NCBI RefSeq assembly: GCF_004770615.1
Contig: NZ_RQER01000011.1
Location: 434,001-498,000, forward strand
From: Leptospira langatensis
GTDB lineage: Bacteria; Spirochaetota; Leptospiria; Leptospirales; Leptospiraceae
Direction of reading: 5' to 3'
DNA: 64,000 bases
Positions 56,887 through 64,000 of this stretch are shown piece by piece. The stretch's first letter is position 1. Each line of letters opens with the position of its first letter. Under the pieces are notes generated by a model. The model did not search any database. It had not been told where the DNA came from and saw only the letters and a program-made list of their open reading frames with translations. The translations under genes were made by a program, and so were the position numbers.

Positions 56887-57650
56887 GTGAACTAGCCGTA
56901 AGGATCATTCCCTGCCTGGACATCAAAGATGGAAGGGTAGTCAAAGGGGTCAATTTCGTAAACCTAGTGGACGCCGGTGATCCGGTAGAGTCTGCGGTCG
57001 CTTACGAACAGAATCTTGCGGATGAATTATGTTTTTTGGATATAACCGCTTCCAGCGATAAGAGGGATATTCTCATCCACTTAGTAGAAGCGGTAGCGGA
57101 AAGGATCTTTATTCCGTTCACAGTGGGCGGAGGTTTAAGGAATCTGGAGGACGTAAAAGCCGTCTTGGAAAAAGGGGCCGACAAGGTTTCCATCAATACT
57201 GCAGCGTTCCAGAATCCGGACCTTCTTCGTGCTGCCGCAGAGATCTATGGTTCCCAATGCATCGTTTGTGCGGTGGATGTGAAATTCCATACGGAACGCA
57301 AACGCCATGAGATATTCCTGCATGGGGGAAGGACGGAAACCGGTAGGGAGGCATTGGACTGGGCCCAAGAAGCGCAATCCAAGGGAGCAGGAGAGATCCT
57401 ATTGACCTCTATGGACCGGGACGGGACCAAGAAAGGTTTCGATATACAACTCCTAAAATCATTTTCTTCTAATTTAGAAATTCCTATTATAGCGAGCGGC
57501 GGAGCTGGAAATCCCGAGCATATGGTAGAAGCCATATTGAGAGGGAAAGCCGACGCAGTTCTTGCGGCATCTATCTTTCACTTTGGGGAATTCACCATTA
57601 GAGAAACCAAAGAGAATATGAGAGAGATGGGAATCAAGGTTAGGCTTTAA
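56883..57650 (+). CDS. hisF: Imidazole glycerol phosphate synthase cyclase subunit
   Basis: HisF with HisH makes imidazole glycerol phosphate and AICAR in histidine synthesis. The 255-residue TIM barrel has the catalytic aspartates at Asp13 ([14 protein letters not shown]) and in [13 protein letters not shown], phosphate loops TVGGGLR and ASGGAG, and the standard length. Its ATG overlaps the gatA stop, tying a histidine enzyme to tRNA amidation genes in one transcript. hisH is not adjacent. It converges on a lipase-like gene 12 nt away. Confidence 0.96.
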   Translation: MSELAVRIIPCLDIKDGRVVKGVNFVNLVDAGDPVESAVAYEQNLADELCFLDITASSDKRDILIHLVEAVAERIFIPFTVGGGLRNLEDVKAVLEKGADKVSINTAAFQNPDLLRAAAEIYGSQCIVCAVDVKFHTERKRHEIFLHGGRTETGREALDWAQEAQSKGAGEILLTSMDRDGTKKGFDIQLLKSFSSNLEIPIIASGGAGNPEHMVEAILRGKADAVLAASIFHFGEFTIRETKENMREMGIKVRL

Positions 57651-57662
57651 GTTCTGAACCGA

Positions 57663-58829
57663 TCAAAGCCCAAATATGTAATTGAATACGCTGTCGAAGT
57701 GAGTGGAAACCGGACTTGGATGGCTTCCAGTTGCATCTCTAAATGACATCTGAGAGTGATCCATGTCGCTTACGGTTGCATTTGCAGAATTATTTGTTAA
57801 GTGTCCATTCATTAATGCTGACTTCCAAGGAACAATCCCATCCGAATCAGGAAAGGGCGGAGTACCACCGCTCGATAATACTAAGCAACCGCTTTGATAA
57901 ATAACATCATGCGTCCCGTCGCTACAATCTCCACTCGAAGAAATATCTCCTGCATACGCAGTCGTTTGTGCATCCTTTGAATGATTCGCAATCAATCCCT
58001 CTAAGAATGGATTAAATGCTTGGTCCAGCCCATCGGTTATAGCTGGGAGGATAGGATTAACACCAGAGGAAAGTCCGTTTGTATATGCCAAATTCTTTCC
58101 TCCTGGGGTATTGGTCATGAATTTGATAATCGTGCCGATAGAACTTAAATTTCCTGTATATTGAGGAGAAGAAAAAGGAGAGCCATAATAAGGAGTGCCT
58201 AAGCTGACTATATGATCGATCACATCGTTTGTATTGTTTGGATGTAGGATCGCTGACCTGGATACTAGTCCACCCATCGAGTGAGCGACCACGATTACCT
58301 TATCCGAAGCTGCAAAATACTTGTTTAGGGTATCGATAAACCTTCTGCCATTAAATTCGATGTAGTCAGAGGTACGATATGTGAAAACGTAAATCTCGAA
58401 ATTGTTATAAATAATCGAACTGTAATTCGAAGGAGTTCGAGAGGTAGTAAACGCTAAAGCTTGGTTCCAAGTGGAAAGGATATTGGAGATCTTCTTATTG
58501 AAATCTGTCGGAGGGTCCGTTTGCTTTTCCGTAAAATCCCAGCCATGGATGAAAACGATCTTTGTCTTGGTATTATCCCTTTGGAAAAACGGATCTTGGA
58601 AATACAATGTGGAAAGATCGTTTACGGTGAGTGGGGTAATCACCGTAGAGAACTTATACATGGCATGGTTCAGTTCCGCATAATAGGAAGAAGTTAGGTA
58701 ATCCCGTATCTTGTCCGAAAGGGATTCATTGCTCGGAGGTTTGAGCCTATCCTCTAGATTCCCACAATAGGTCAGGGAAAAGAAAGAAATGAGTAGAAGG
58801 ACGGATCGGAAAGAGAAAAATTCTTTCAT
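57663..58829 (-). CDS. Lipase-like alpha/beta hydrolase lipoprotein
   Basis: The 388-residue protein has a signal peptide and lipobox SLTYC (Cys22). It shows a lipase-type hydrolase fold: IVFIHGWDF (91-99), nucleophile elbow VAHSMGGLVSR with Ser184, LGTPYYGSPFSS, and a late region with SDGIVPW and DMDHSQM that can supply Asp and His. GxSxG reads AHSMG, common in PGAP1-like and triacylglycerol lipases. It is probably anchored in the envelope and acts on lipid or ester substrates. GGAGAG lies 9 nt before the ATG. The gene looks richer in A+T and Asn/Ser codons than its neighbours. Confidence 0.82.
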   Translation of the reverse strand: MKEFFSFRSVLLLISFFSLTYCGNLEDRLKPPSNESLSDKIRDYLTSSYYAELNHAMYKFSTVITPLTVNDLSTLYFQDPFFQRDNTKTKIVFIHGWDFTEKQTDPPTDFNKKISNILSTWNQALAFTTSRTPSNYSSIIYNNFEIYVFTYRTSDYIEFNGRRFIDTLNKYFAASDKVIVVAHSMGGLVSRSAILHPNNTNDVIDHIVSLGTPYYGSPFSSPQYTGNLSSIGTIIKFMTNTPGGKNLAYTNGLSSGVNPILPAITDGLDQAFNPFLEGLIANHSKDAQTTAYAGDISSSGDCSDGTHDVIYQSGCLVLSSGGTPPFPDSDGIVPWKSALMNGHLTNNSANATVSDMDHSQMSFRDATGSHPSPVSTHFDSVFNYIFGL

Positions 58830-58929
58830 CCTTAAAATCTCTCCTTTTGCCCCTAAATTCGCAAGCTAGAATTGAGAAAGAAGAAAGTTACAATTCAGTA
58901 TTTAGAAATAAATTGATGAGTAAACGACA

Positions 58930-59670
58930 CTATGGTCGGTTTTTCAATCTGTCTAAAACGATGCCTGTAGCCACAGTTACGTTCAAAGAGGAAATATGTC
59001 CATGCAATGGGATGCGGAGAGTAAAATCCGATTTTTCCATCAGGATCCGTTTGAGTCCTTCTCCTTCGTTTCCCATGAGAATGACAAGTTCTTCCCAAGC
59101 AGGGACCTTGGACCAATCTTCTTCTCCTCGGTCCGAAGTGGAGACTACCCAAAAATTCCGTTTTTGCAGTTTTTCTAATATTTGCACTAAGTTCCCGACG
59201 CGGAATACGTTTAAATAGGCCAGCGCGCCGGAGGCTACCTTTTCCACTACGGGAGTGATCCCGGAAGAATCCCTCTCCGGAATCAGCACCGTCTCCACTC
59301 CGAAACATTCTGCAGTCCTAAGAATATTTCCGAGATTACCCGGATCTTGGATCCGATCCAAAACAAGAATGGGACCTTTGCAGGTTTCCAAATGTTCGTC
59401 GAAGGATCTCTTATCTCCGGTATGAAGAAGGATCCGAGACGCAAGGACTCCTTGGTGATTGACTCCAGGCAGCATTCGATCTAATTTTCCGGGAGAAGCC
59501 TCTTGGATCTTGATCTTGCTACCGATCTCGCTCAGTATATCTTGTAGTTCTTTCTTTGCACCGGAAGTCAGCCAAAGTTCCTGGAAGGGAAGTTCGGATC
59601 CTTGCTCCAGATATCTTTCCAGTATCTCTCGAATATTTCTTCTTCCGTAGATATAATCGGAACGGCTCAT
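58930..59670 (-). CDS. rlmB: TrmH/SpoU-family rRNA 2'-O-methyltransferase (RlmB-like)
   Basis: The 246-residue protein has the N-terminal substrate-binding domain (about 1-85, YGRRNIREILE) and a SpoU methyltransferase domain with DRIQDPGNLGNILRTAE (motif 1), ILMGNEGEGL (motif 2) and IPLHGHISSLNVTVATGI (motif 3), the knotted SAM site. RlmB methylates G2251 of 23S rRNA in E. coli; other TrmH-like targets are possible. It overlaps the cysS stop by 4 nt, in an order (cysS then rlmB) also seen in other bacteria. A 100-nt gap separates it from the lipase gene, holding that gene's promoter. Confidence 0.88.
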   Translation of the reverse strand: MSRSDYIYGRRNIREILERYLEQGSELPFQELWLTSGAKKELQDILSEIGSKIKIQEASPGKLDRMLPGVNHQGVLASRILLHTGDKRSFDEHLETCKGPILVLDRIQDPGNLGNILRTAECFGVETVLIPERDSSGITPVVEKVASGALAYLNVFRVGNLVQILEKLQKRNFWVVSTSDRGEEDWSKVPAWEELVILMGNEGEGLKRILMEKSDFTLRIPLHGHISSLNVTVATGIVLDRLKNRP

Positions 59671-61073
59671 TTTCTTTTCCAGCGAAGACCTTCTTTCGTG
59701 TCTTCCAAAATGATCCCTAACTCGTTCAATTTATCTCTGAGCCTATCGGCTTTTGCGAAGTCCTTATTCTTTCTGGCTTCCTGTCTTTGGCGGACTATTT
59801 CGTCTATTTCGGAATCCAAGGTTTCTTGTTTCCATTCGAAAGAAAGAACTCCTAAGATAGAATCTATCTTTCTGAATAGTTCCAGTTTCTTAGAAAGCTC
59901 CGGTCCTGAGATGGAACCGCCATCCAGGACATGGTTCGTTTCTTTGACTGTCTCGAATACCAACGCCAGGAATTTAGAGATATTCAGATCGTCTGCCAGG
60001 GAATCGAGAAATCCATCCCATTCAGGAGTTTGAATATTTGAGTTTTCTAATATGATTCCCGGCTTAGAGCTCTCCTCCAGGAGACGGTTCACGCAATTTT
60101 GGATACGGGAAACGGATTGTTCCGCTTCTTCCAATCGTTCCTTGGTGAAATTCAATTTGGATCTATAATGAGCGGCAAGGAGTAGAAAGCGTATATGTCG
60201 GACATCGGCACCTTCTTTTACCAAGTCCCTAAGAGTGAAGAAATTTCCCTTGGACTTGGCCATCTTCTCTCCATTTACAAGAAGATGTTCCGAGTGAAGC
60301 CAGTATTTGACAAAGCTTTCATTCGGATAAGCGCCTTCGCTTTGTGCGATCTCATTCTCATGGTGAGGGAAGGTAAGGTCCACACCTCCGGTATGGATAT
60401 CCACTCCCGAACCGTATACGTCTCGGATCATGGCGGAGCATTCCAAATGCCAGCCAGGTCTTCCGGAGCCTATATCCGTTTCCCAAGAAGGCTCGCCTTC
60501 TTGTTTCGGGAATTTCCAAAGCACGAAGTCCCTTACGTCGTCCTTTTCATACTCGTCGGTATCGTAGCGGGTTCCCGTTTTCATTCCGCTCACATCTATC
60601 TTGGAGAGTTTTCCGTATCCCTTGAACTTGGAAATGGAATAGTAGAGACTTCCGTCCTTCTCATAAACAAGGTCCCTGGACTTTAGATGTTTTATGATCT
60701 CGACCATAGCGGGAATGGAATCGGTTGCTCTCGGATAATGTTCTAATTTTTGAATATTCAAAGATGCTAAATCTTCTTGAAAGGATTGGATCCAAGGTTT
60801 TGTGAATTCTTGGATGGATTTGCCTGAGGCAATCGATTCACGGATGATCTTATCGTCTATATCCGTGATATTCATGGTCATGTCCGGTTTATAGCCGAAT
60901 GCAATCAGCGACCTGCGAAGCAGATCCACGAATAAAAAGGCTCTTAAATTCCCTAAATGAGCGAAATTGTAAACGGTCGGTCCGCAGGAATAAACTCTTA
61001 CTCTGTCTGAAAACTCAGGAGAGAAGACCTCTTTGTTTCCTGTGAGAGAATTATGAAAACGGACTTCTCTCAT
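59667..61073 (-). CDS. cysS: Cysteinyl-tRNA synthetase
   Basis: CysRS charges tRNA(Cys). The 468-residue class I enzyme has the zinc Cys30 in VYSCGPTVYNFAHLGN, where the HIGH box reads HLGN, further zinc ligands in WHLECSAM and FPHHENEIAQSE, and the KMSKS loop as KMAKSKGNFF (about 270). The helical anticodon domain and C-terminal RLRDKLNELGI segment follow, giving standard length. Its ATG overlaps the stop of the upstream esterase-like gene and its stop overlaps rlmB, so folD, esterase, cysS and rlmB form one minus-strand operon. Confidence 0.95.
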   Translation of the reverse strand: MREVRFHNSLTGNKEVFSPEFSDRVRVYSCGPTVYNFAHLGNLRAFLFVDLLRRSLIAFGYKPDMTMNITDIDDKIIRESIASGKSIQEFTKPWIQSFQEDLASLNIQKLEHYPRATDSIPAMVEIIKHLKSRDLVYEKDGSLYYSISKFKGYGKLSKIDVSGMKTGTRYDTDEYEKDDVRDFVLWKFPKQEGEPSWETDIGSGRPGWHLECSAMIRDVYGSGVDIHTGGVDLTFPHHENEIAQSEGAYPNESFVKYWLHSEHLLVNGEKMAKSKGNFFTLRDLVKEGADVRHIRFLLLAAHYRSKLNFTKERLEEAEQSVSRIQNCVNRLLEESSKPGIILENSNIQTPEWDGFLDSLADDLNISKFLALVFETVKETNHVLDGGSISGPELSKKLELFRKIDSILGVLSFEWKQETLDSEIDEIVRQRQEARKNKDFAKADRLRDKLNELGIILEDTKEGLRWKRK

Positions 61074-62035
61074 TCCGGAAACAGGATCTCTTTCGAGAAT
61101 TCCAGGTTTGCCTGATTTTGCTTATCCCCTGCGATACCTGCCTCATTCCCTTCCGTAGGATACACTTGCATTCTCTTATCGCAGACCAAATGATTGAATA
61201 GGGCGAACACGGATTTAGGATGAGAGACCTTATCTTCCATTCCCACAGACACCAGAGTAGGGATCTTGATCTTCTTGGAGAAGTTCAGTGTATCAAAATA
61301 AGACAGGTTCTTTTTGATCTGGGATTTTTTGGATTTTCCGTTTGCGATCTGATCTGCTATTTCCTTGGACCAACTCGTTCCTAACTTGAGTTGGTTATCG
61401 TCTATATGGCAAAAATTAGGAGTTTCTAATATAAGAGCCTTGACTCTAGGAGAATTTGCCGCTCCGAAAAGAGCCATGGCGGCTCCCAAGCCCTTGCCCG
61501 CAAGGATGATCCTGTCTCCGTCGATTCCGTCGGTAAGACGTAGGAATTCGATTGTACGGATCACATCCAGATAATTCGACTTTAAGAAGAAGGATTCCTT
61601 CGCTTCCAAGCCTTTGCGGAAATATCCTGGAGTCCAGTCCGGATCCGGAAGTTCGCCTTCCTTCAAAACTGGACGAATGAGCTGGGTTCCATGCCCTCTC
61701 AGATCCAGGATCAGCTGAGCAATCCCGGCTTCTGTAAGTCCCTTGATGATCTGAGGTCTGTCTTTCGCGTAGTCGTGAAAATAAACGAGAACAGGAAGAT
61801 CTCCTCTTTTTCGAGGAATGACCAAACTACCGGTTAAGGTTGCGTTGCCATAAGATTGGAAAGAAATATCGTAGATGGTTTCTTTAAGAATGGTTCCTTT
61901 TAGGAGTGCCTTGGTTTGGTTCTTTACCGGAAACCCTTTGAGTTCTCGGATCGCTTCCGCCCAAAAATCATCTAGATCGGCAGGGGGTGCAAACGGAGGA
62001 TAGGTCTGGAAGCACTCGTCGAAACTGATAGCCAT
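61070..62035 (-). CDS. Acetyl-xylan-esterase-like hydrolase with Gly in place of nucleophile Ser
   Basis: The 321-residue protein resembles the AXE1/acetyl esterase family: opening FDDFW-like DLDDFWAEAIRELK, PVLVYFHDYA (81-90), DLRGHGTQ (111-118), then DGDRIILAGKGLGAAMAL, and a late IPTLVSVGMEDKVSHP. At the nucleophile elbow the family's GxSxG reads GKGLG (180-184), so residue 182 is Gly; the DNA codon is clearly GGC. The usual GGSQGG is thus lost. Either it is catalytically inactive, uses another residue, or has a different role. It lies 16 nt after folD and overlaps cysS (ATGA). Confidence 0.78.
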   Translation of the reverse strand: MAISFDECFQTYPPFAPPADLDDFWAEAIRELKGFPVKNQTKALLKGTILKETIYDISFQSYGNATLTGSLVIPRKRGDLPVLVYFHDYAKDRPQIIKGLTEAGIAQLILDLRGHGTQLIRPVLKEGELPDPDWTPGYFRKGLEAKESFFLKSNYLDVIRTIEFLRLTDGIDGDRIILAGKGLGAAMALFGAANSPRVKALILETPNFCHIDDNQLKLGTSWSKEIADQIANGKSKKSQIKKNLSYFDTLNFSKKIKIPTLVSVGMEDKVSHPKSVFALFNHLVCDKRMQVYPTEGNEAGIAGDKQNQANLEFSKEILFPE

Positions 62036-62051
62036 CAGAGATACATCGTTT

Positions 62052-62906
62052 TCATTTCAGCGGGGGTGTAAAGTGATCTTTTGCGGAATACAATGTCTGC
62101 AAGAGTAGCACGGAAATGGTCATAGGTCCTACACCCCCTGGAACAGGAGTATAATAGGAGGATTTCTCCCAAGCCTTGGAGATCTCGATATCTCCCAGAT
62201 TTCCGGGATTATAACCGGCGTCTAACAGGACTGCACCGGGCTTGATCCAATCCGCTTTCACAAATTCCGGTTTTCCAACGGCACCTACGATGATATCCGC
62301 CTGAGAAATGATCTCAGGCAGATTCTTGGTCTTAGAATGACATAGGGTAACTGTCGCATTCATCTCGGTAAGGAGCATTGCCATTGGCTTTCCTAAAATA
62401 GGAGAACGACCGACCACTACCGCATTTTTTCCTTCCGGGTTGATCCCGTATTCTTTCATGAGAAGGACCATTCCGTACGGAGTGCAGGGAAGATAGGTTT
62501 CCACTCCCATGGAAAGTTTTCCGAAAGAAAGTGTAGTAACTCCGTCCACATCCTTCTTCAGATCGATCCGATCGAATGCGGCTCTCTCATCTATTTGGGG
62601 AGGGCAAGGGTGTTGGAGTAAGATTCCGTGGATCTCTGGATCTGCGTTCAAACGATCTATGACCGAAAGTAATTCCTCAGTCGTAGTGGTTTGAGGAAGA
62701 ACGATTTTCTCCGAGCCCATTCCCACAGCATGACAGGACTTTACCTTCATACTCACATAGGTTTCGGAGGCTGGATCCGTTCCCACGAGGATAGTGGCTA
62801 ACTTGGGAGCCTTTTTGCCGGAAGCGACAAGAGCCTTGATCTCTTCGGCGATCGTGTCCTTGATCTTTTGAGAGAGTTTTTTTCCATCCAGTAGAATCGC
62901 AGTCAT
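62052..62906 (-). CDS. folD: Bifunctional methylenetetrahydrofolate dehydrogenase/cyclohydrolase
   Basis: FolD interconverts 5,10-methylene-, methenyl- and 10-formyl-tetrahydrofolate using NADP+. The 284-residue length is standard. Active-site Tyr50 and Lys54 are in ETYVSMKVKSC, and other motifs are GILLQHPCP, DVDGVT, VVVGRSPILGKPMAMLL (nucleotide-binding) and TPVPGGVGPMT. It heads a minus-strand operon with the esterase-like gene, cysS and rlmB, and is divergent from asnS with 80 nt between starts. Confidence 0.96.
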   Translation of the reverse strand: MTAILLDGKKLSQKIKDTIAEEIKALVASGKKAPKLATILVGTDPASETYVSMKVKSCHAVGMGSEKIVLPQTTTTEELLSVIDRLNADPEIHGILLQHPCPPQIDERAAFDRIDLKKDVDGVTTLSFGKLSMGVETYLPCTPYGMVLLMKEYGINPEGKNAVVVGRSPILGKPMAMLLTEMNATVTLCHSKTKNLPEIISQADIIVGAVGKPEFVKADWIKPGAVLLDAGYNPGNLGDIEISKAWEKSSYYTPVPGGVGPMTISVLLLQTLYSAKDHFTPPLK

Positions 62907-62986
62907 GGGTTCAGGATTTCCCCTTGGGCCTCGATGTCATCCGAAAATAATCCTTTTCAGTCGGGACAAACGCTTAAAATAGGATC

Positions 62987-64000
62987 ATGTCCGAAACGAA
63001 GACCATCGATCTAAACGAACTTTCCAAACATGTAAACGAAACAGTCAGGATCCAAGGATGGGTTCACGGTCTCAGGGGTTCCAACGCCAGACAGTTTTTA
63101 AGTTTGAGAAGTTCCGGAAAGATCATCCAGGTCTTGGCCGAGAAAGAGATCCTGGGAGAAGATCCATTTACAGAGATCAAACATCTCAAGCAAGAGACTT
63201 CATTGGAAGTGATCGGTAAACTTGTAGAGAACGAAAAGTCTCCTATCGGTTTCGAACTCATCCTTTCTTCTTATAAGAAGGTTGGTGAATCGGAGAATTA
63301 TCCGATCACTCCTAAGGAACATGGGATCGATTTCTTGTTATCCCAAAGACATCTTTGGCTGCGTTCCAGTAAGCAACTTGCGATCATCAAGATCAGAAGC
63401 GAATTGTCTTATCATATCCGCAAATATTTCCATGAGAATAAGTTCACTCTCATCGACACTCCTATACTCACCGGTTCCATCGGAGAGTCCGCAGGTACAC
63501 TTTTTTCCACAGAATATTTCGATTTGGGAAATGCTTACTTGGCGCAAACAGGACAGCTATACTTAGAGACAGCGATCTTTGCGCATAGCAAGGTATATTG
63601 CTACGGGCCGACCTTTCGCGCGGAGAAGAGTAAAACAAGACGACACCTCACCGAATTCTGGATGGTAGAAGCGGAATCCGCATACGTATCACATGCAGAA
63701 AATTTAAAATTGCAGGAAGATTTCGTAAAGACTGTTATCCGAGAGACCGTGGCTTCTTGCCGAGCTGAATTAAAAGTCTTGGAACGCGATCCTTCTCCTC
63801 TTCTGGAGTATCTTTCCAAGCCGTTTGCGATCGTAGACTATAAGGATGCCTTAGACTATCTTAGATCCGCTGGAGAAGATATAGTCTGGGGAGACGATAT
63901 CAATTCCGAAAGAGAGCAAATGCTCTGCCAAAAATATGGCGGGCCGGTATTCATCCAGAAATATCCGAGAGAGGCAAAGGCCTTCTATATGAAGGTCAAT
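62987..64000 (+). CDS. asnS: Asparaginyl-tRNA synthetase (5' part, cut by window edge)
   Basis: The gene runs off the end of the window after 338 codons without a stop. It begins ATG (MSETKTIDLNEL) after AGGATC. An OB-fold anticodon domain (about 18-100, VRIQGWVHGLRGSN) precedes a class II catalytic domain: motif 1 region FTLIDTPILTGSIGES, LFSTEYFDLGNAYLAQTGQ, and motif 2 YGPTFRAEKSKTRRHLTEFW followed by MVEAE. The motif 2 loop and MVEAE favour asparaginyl over aspartyl type. Its presence means Asn-tRNA can be made directly, which bears on the role of GatCA in the same window. Confidence 0.93.
   Translation, partial: MSETKTIDLNELSKHVNETVRIQGWVHGLRGSNARQFLSLRSSGKIIQVLAEKEILGEDPFTEIKHLKQETSLEVIGKLVENEKSPIGFELILSSYKKVGESENYPITPKEHGIDFLLSQRHLWLRSSKQLAIIKIRSELSYHIRKYFHENKFTLIDTPILTGSIGESAGTLFSTEYFDLGNAYLAQTGQLYLETAIFAHSKVYCYGPTFRAEKSKTRRHLTEFWMVEAESAYVSHAENLKLQEDFVKTVIRETVASCRAELKVLERDPSPLLEYLSKPFAIVDYKDALDYLRSAGEDIVWGDDINSEREQMLCQKYGGPVFIQKYPREAKAFYMKVN

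Overview
The window looks like ordinary chromosome of a spirochaete of the genus Leptospira. The evidence is a run of lipoproteins with relaxed lipoboxes (for example VTC, TYC, LQC, ANC), frequent TTG starts backed by good Shine-Dalgarno (SD) sequences, many soluble PAS kinases of the HisKA_2 (EIHHRVKNN) type, and an LptD-like barrel protein. By eye the base composition is richer in G+C than L. interrogans, so a higher-GC lineage (perhaps the P2 or intermediate group) is my inference; I could not compute it. No rRNA, tRNA, IS element, prophage or CRISPR array was seen. The last gene (asnS) is cut by the window edge.

Layout. 1-7.1 kb: a TRAP-type binding protein and a fused DctQM permease, a small DUF1272 zinc-ribbon-like protein, a PiT phosphate transporter with a PhoU-like tail, then an RRM protein and an exported FKBP. 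7.3-10.5 kb: a PAS histidine kinase followed by a PAS-SpoIIE phosphatase. 10.5-13.3 kb: pgsB-pgsC-pgsW, a compact poly-gamma-glutamate synthesis cluster. 13.3-15.8 kb (minus): DUF445 protein, hypothetical protein, hydrolase. 16-23.3 kb: two HisKA_2 kinases, a cyclic-nucleotide-binding protein without HTH, a lipoprotein hydrolase and an ABC-F ATPase. 23.4-29.5 kb (minus): two large surface-type lipoproteins, a beta-helix protein and a seven-blade SBBP propeller protein; the second is AT-rich. 29.6-35.6 kb (minus): class III cyclase, FecR/FnIII protein and TIG/membrane protein, co-translated by overlapping frames. 35.8-41.8 kb: cyclophilin, a kinase-regulator-hybrid kinase operon, a 13-Cys copper-storage-like protein, and a receiver-GGDEF cyclase. 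42.3-49.1 kb: hypothetical protein, ExoIII, hisD-panC-mfd. 49.1-55.1 kb: an envelope block with a SurA-like lipoprotein, uppP, lptD and a sugar-phosphate transferase. 55.1-57.7 kb: gatC-gatA-hisF. 57.7-62.9 kb (minus): lipase-like lipoprotein, then folD-esterase-cysS-rlmB. The window ends in asnS.

How it fits together. Signalling is dense: five soluble PAS kinases, a SpoIIE phosphatase, a cAMP/cGMP-type cyclase with a stand-alone cNMP receptor nearby, and a c-di-GMP cyclase with an I-site. Envelope biogenesis is the second theme: PgsBCW polymer, UppP lipid-carrier recycling, LptD, a SurA-like chaperone candidate and a polyprenyl-phosphate glycosyl-1-phosphate transferase.

The most unusual items are the cyclase/FecR/TIG operon, the PgsBCW cluster with a possibly leaderless promoter, the SurA-like lipoprotein without a PPIase domain beside lptD, a 30-bp perfect palindrome that holds the stop codons of two convergent genes, and an esterase-family protein whose nucleophile Ser is Gly.
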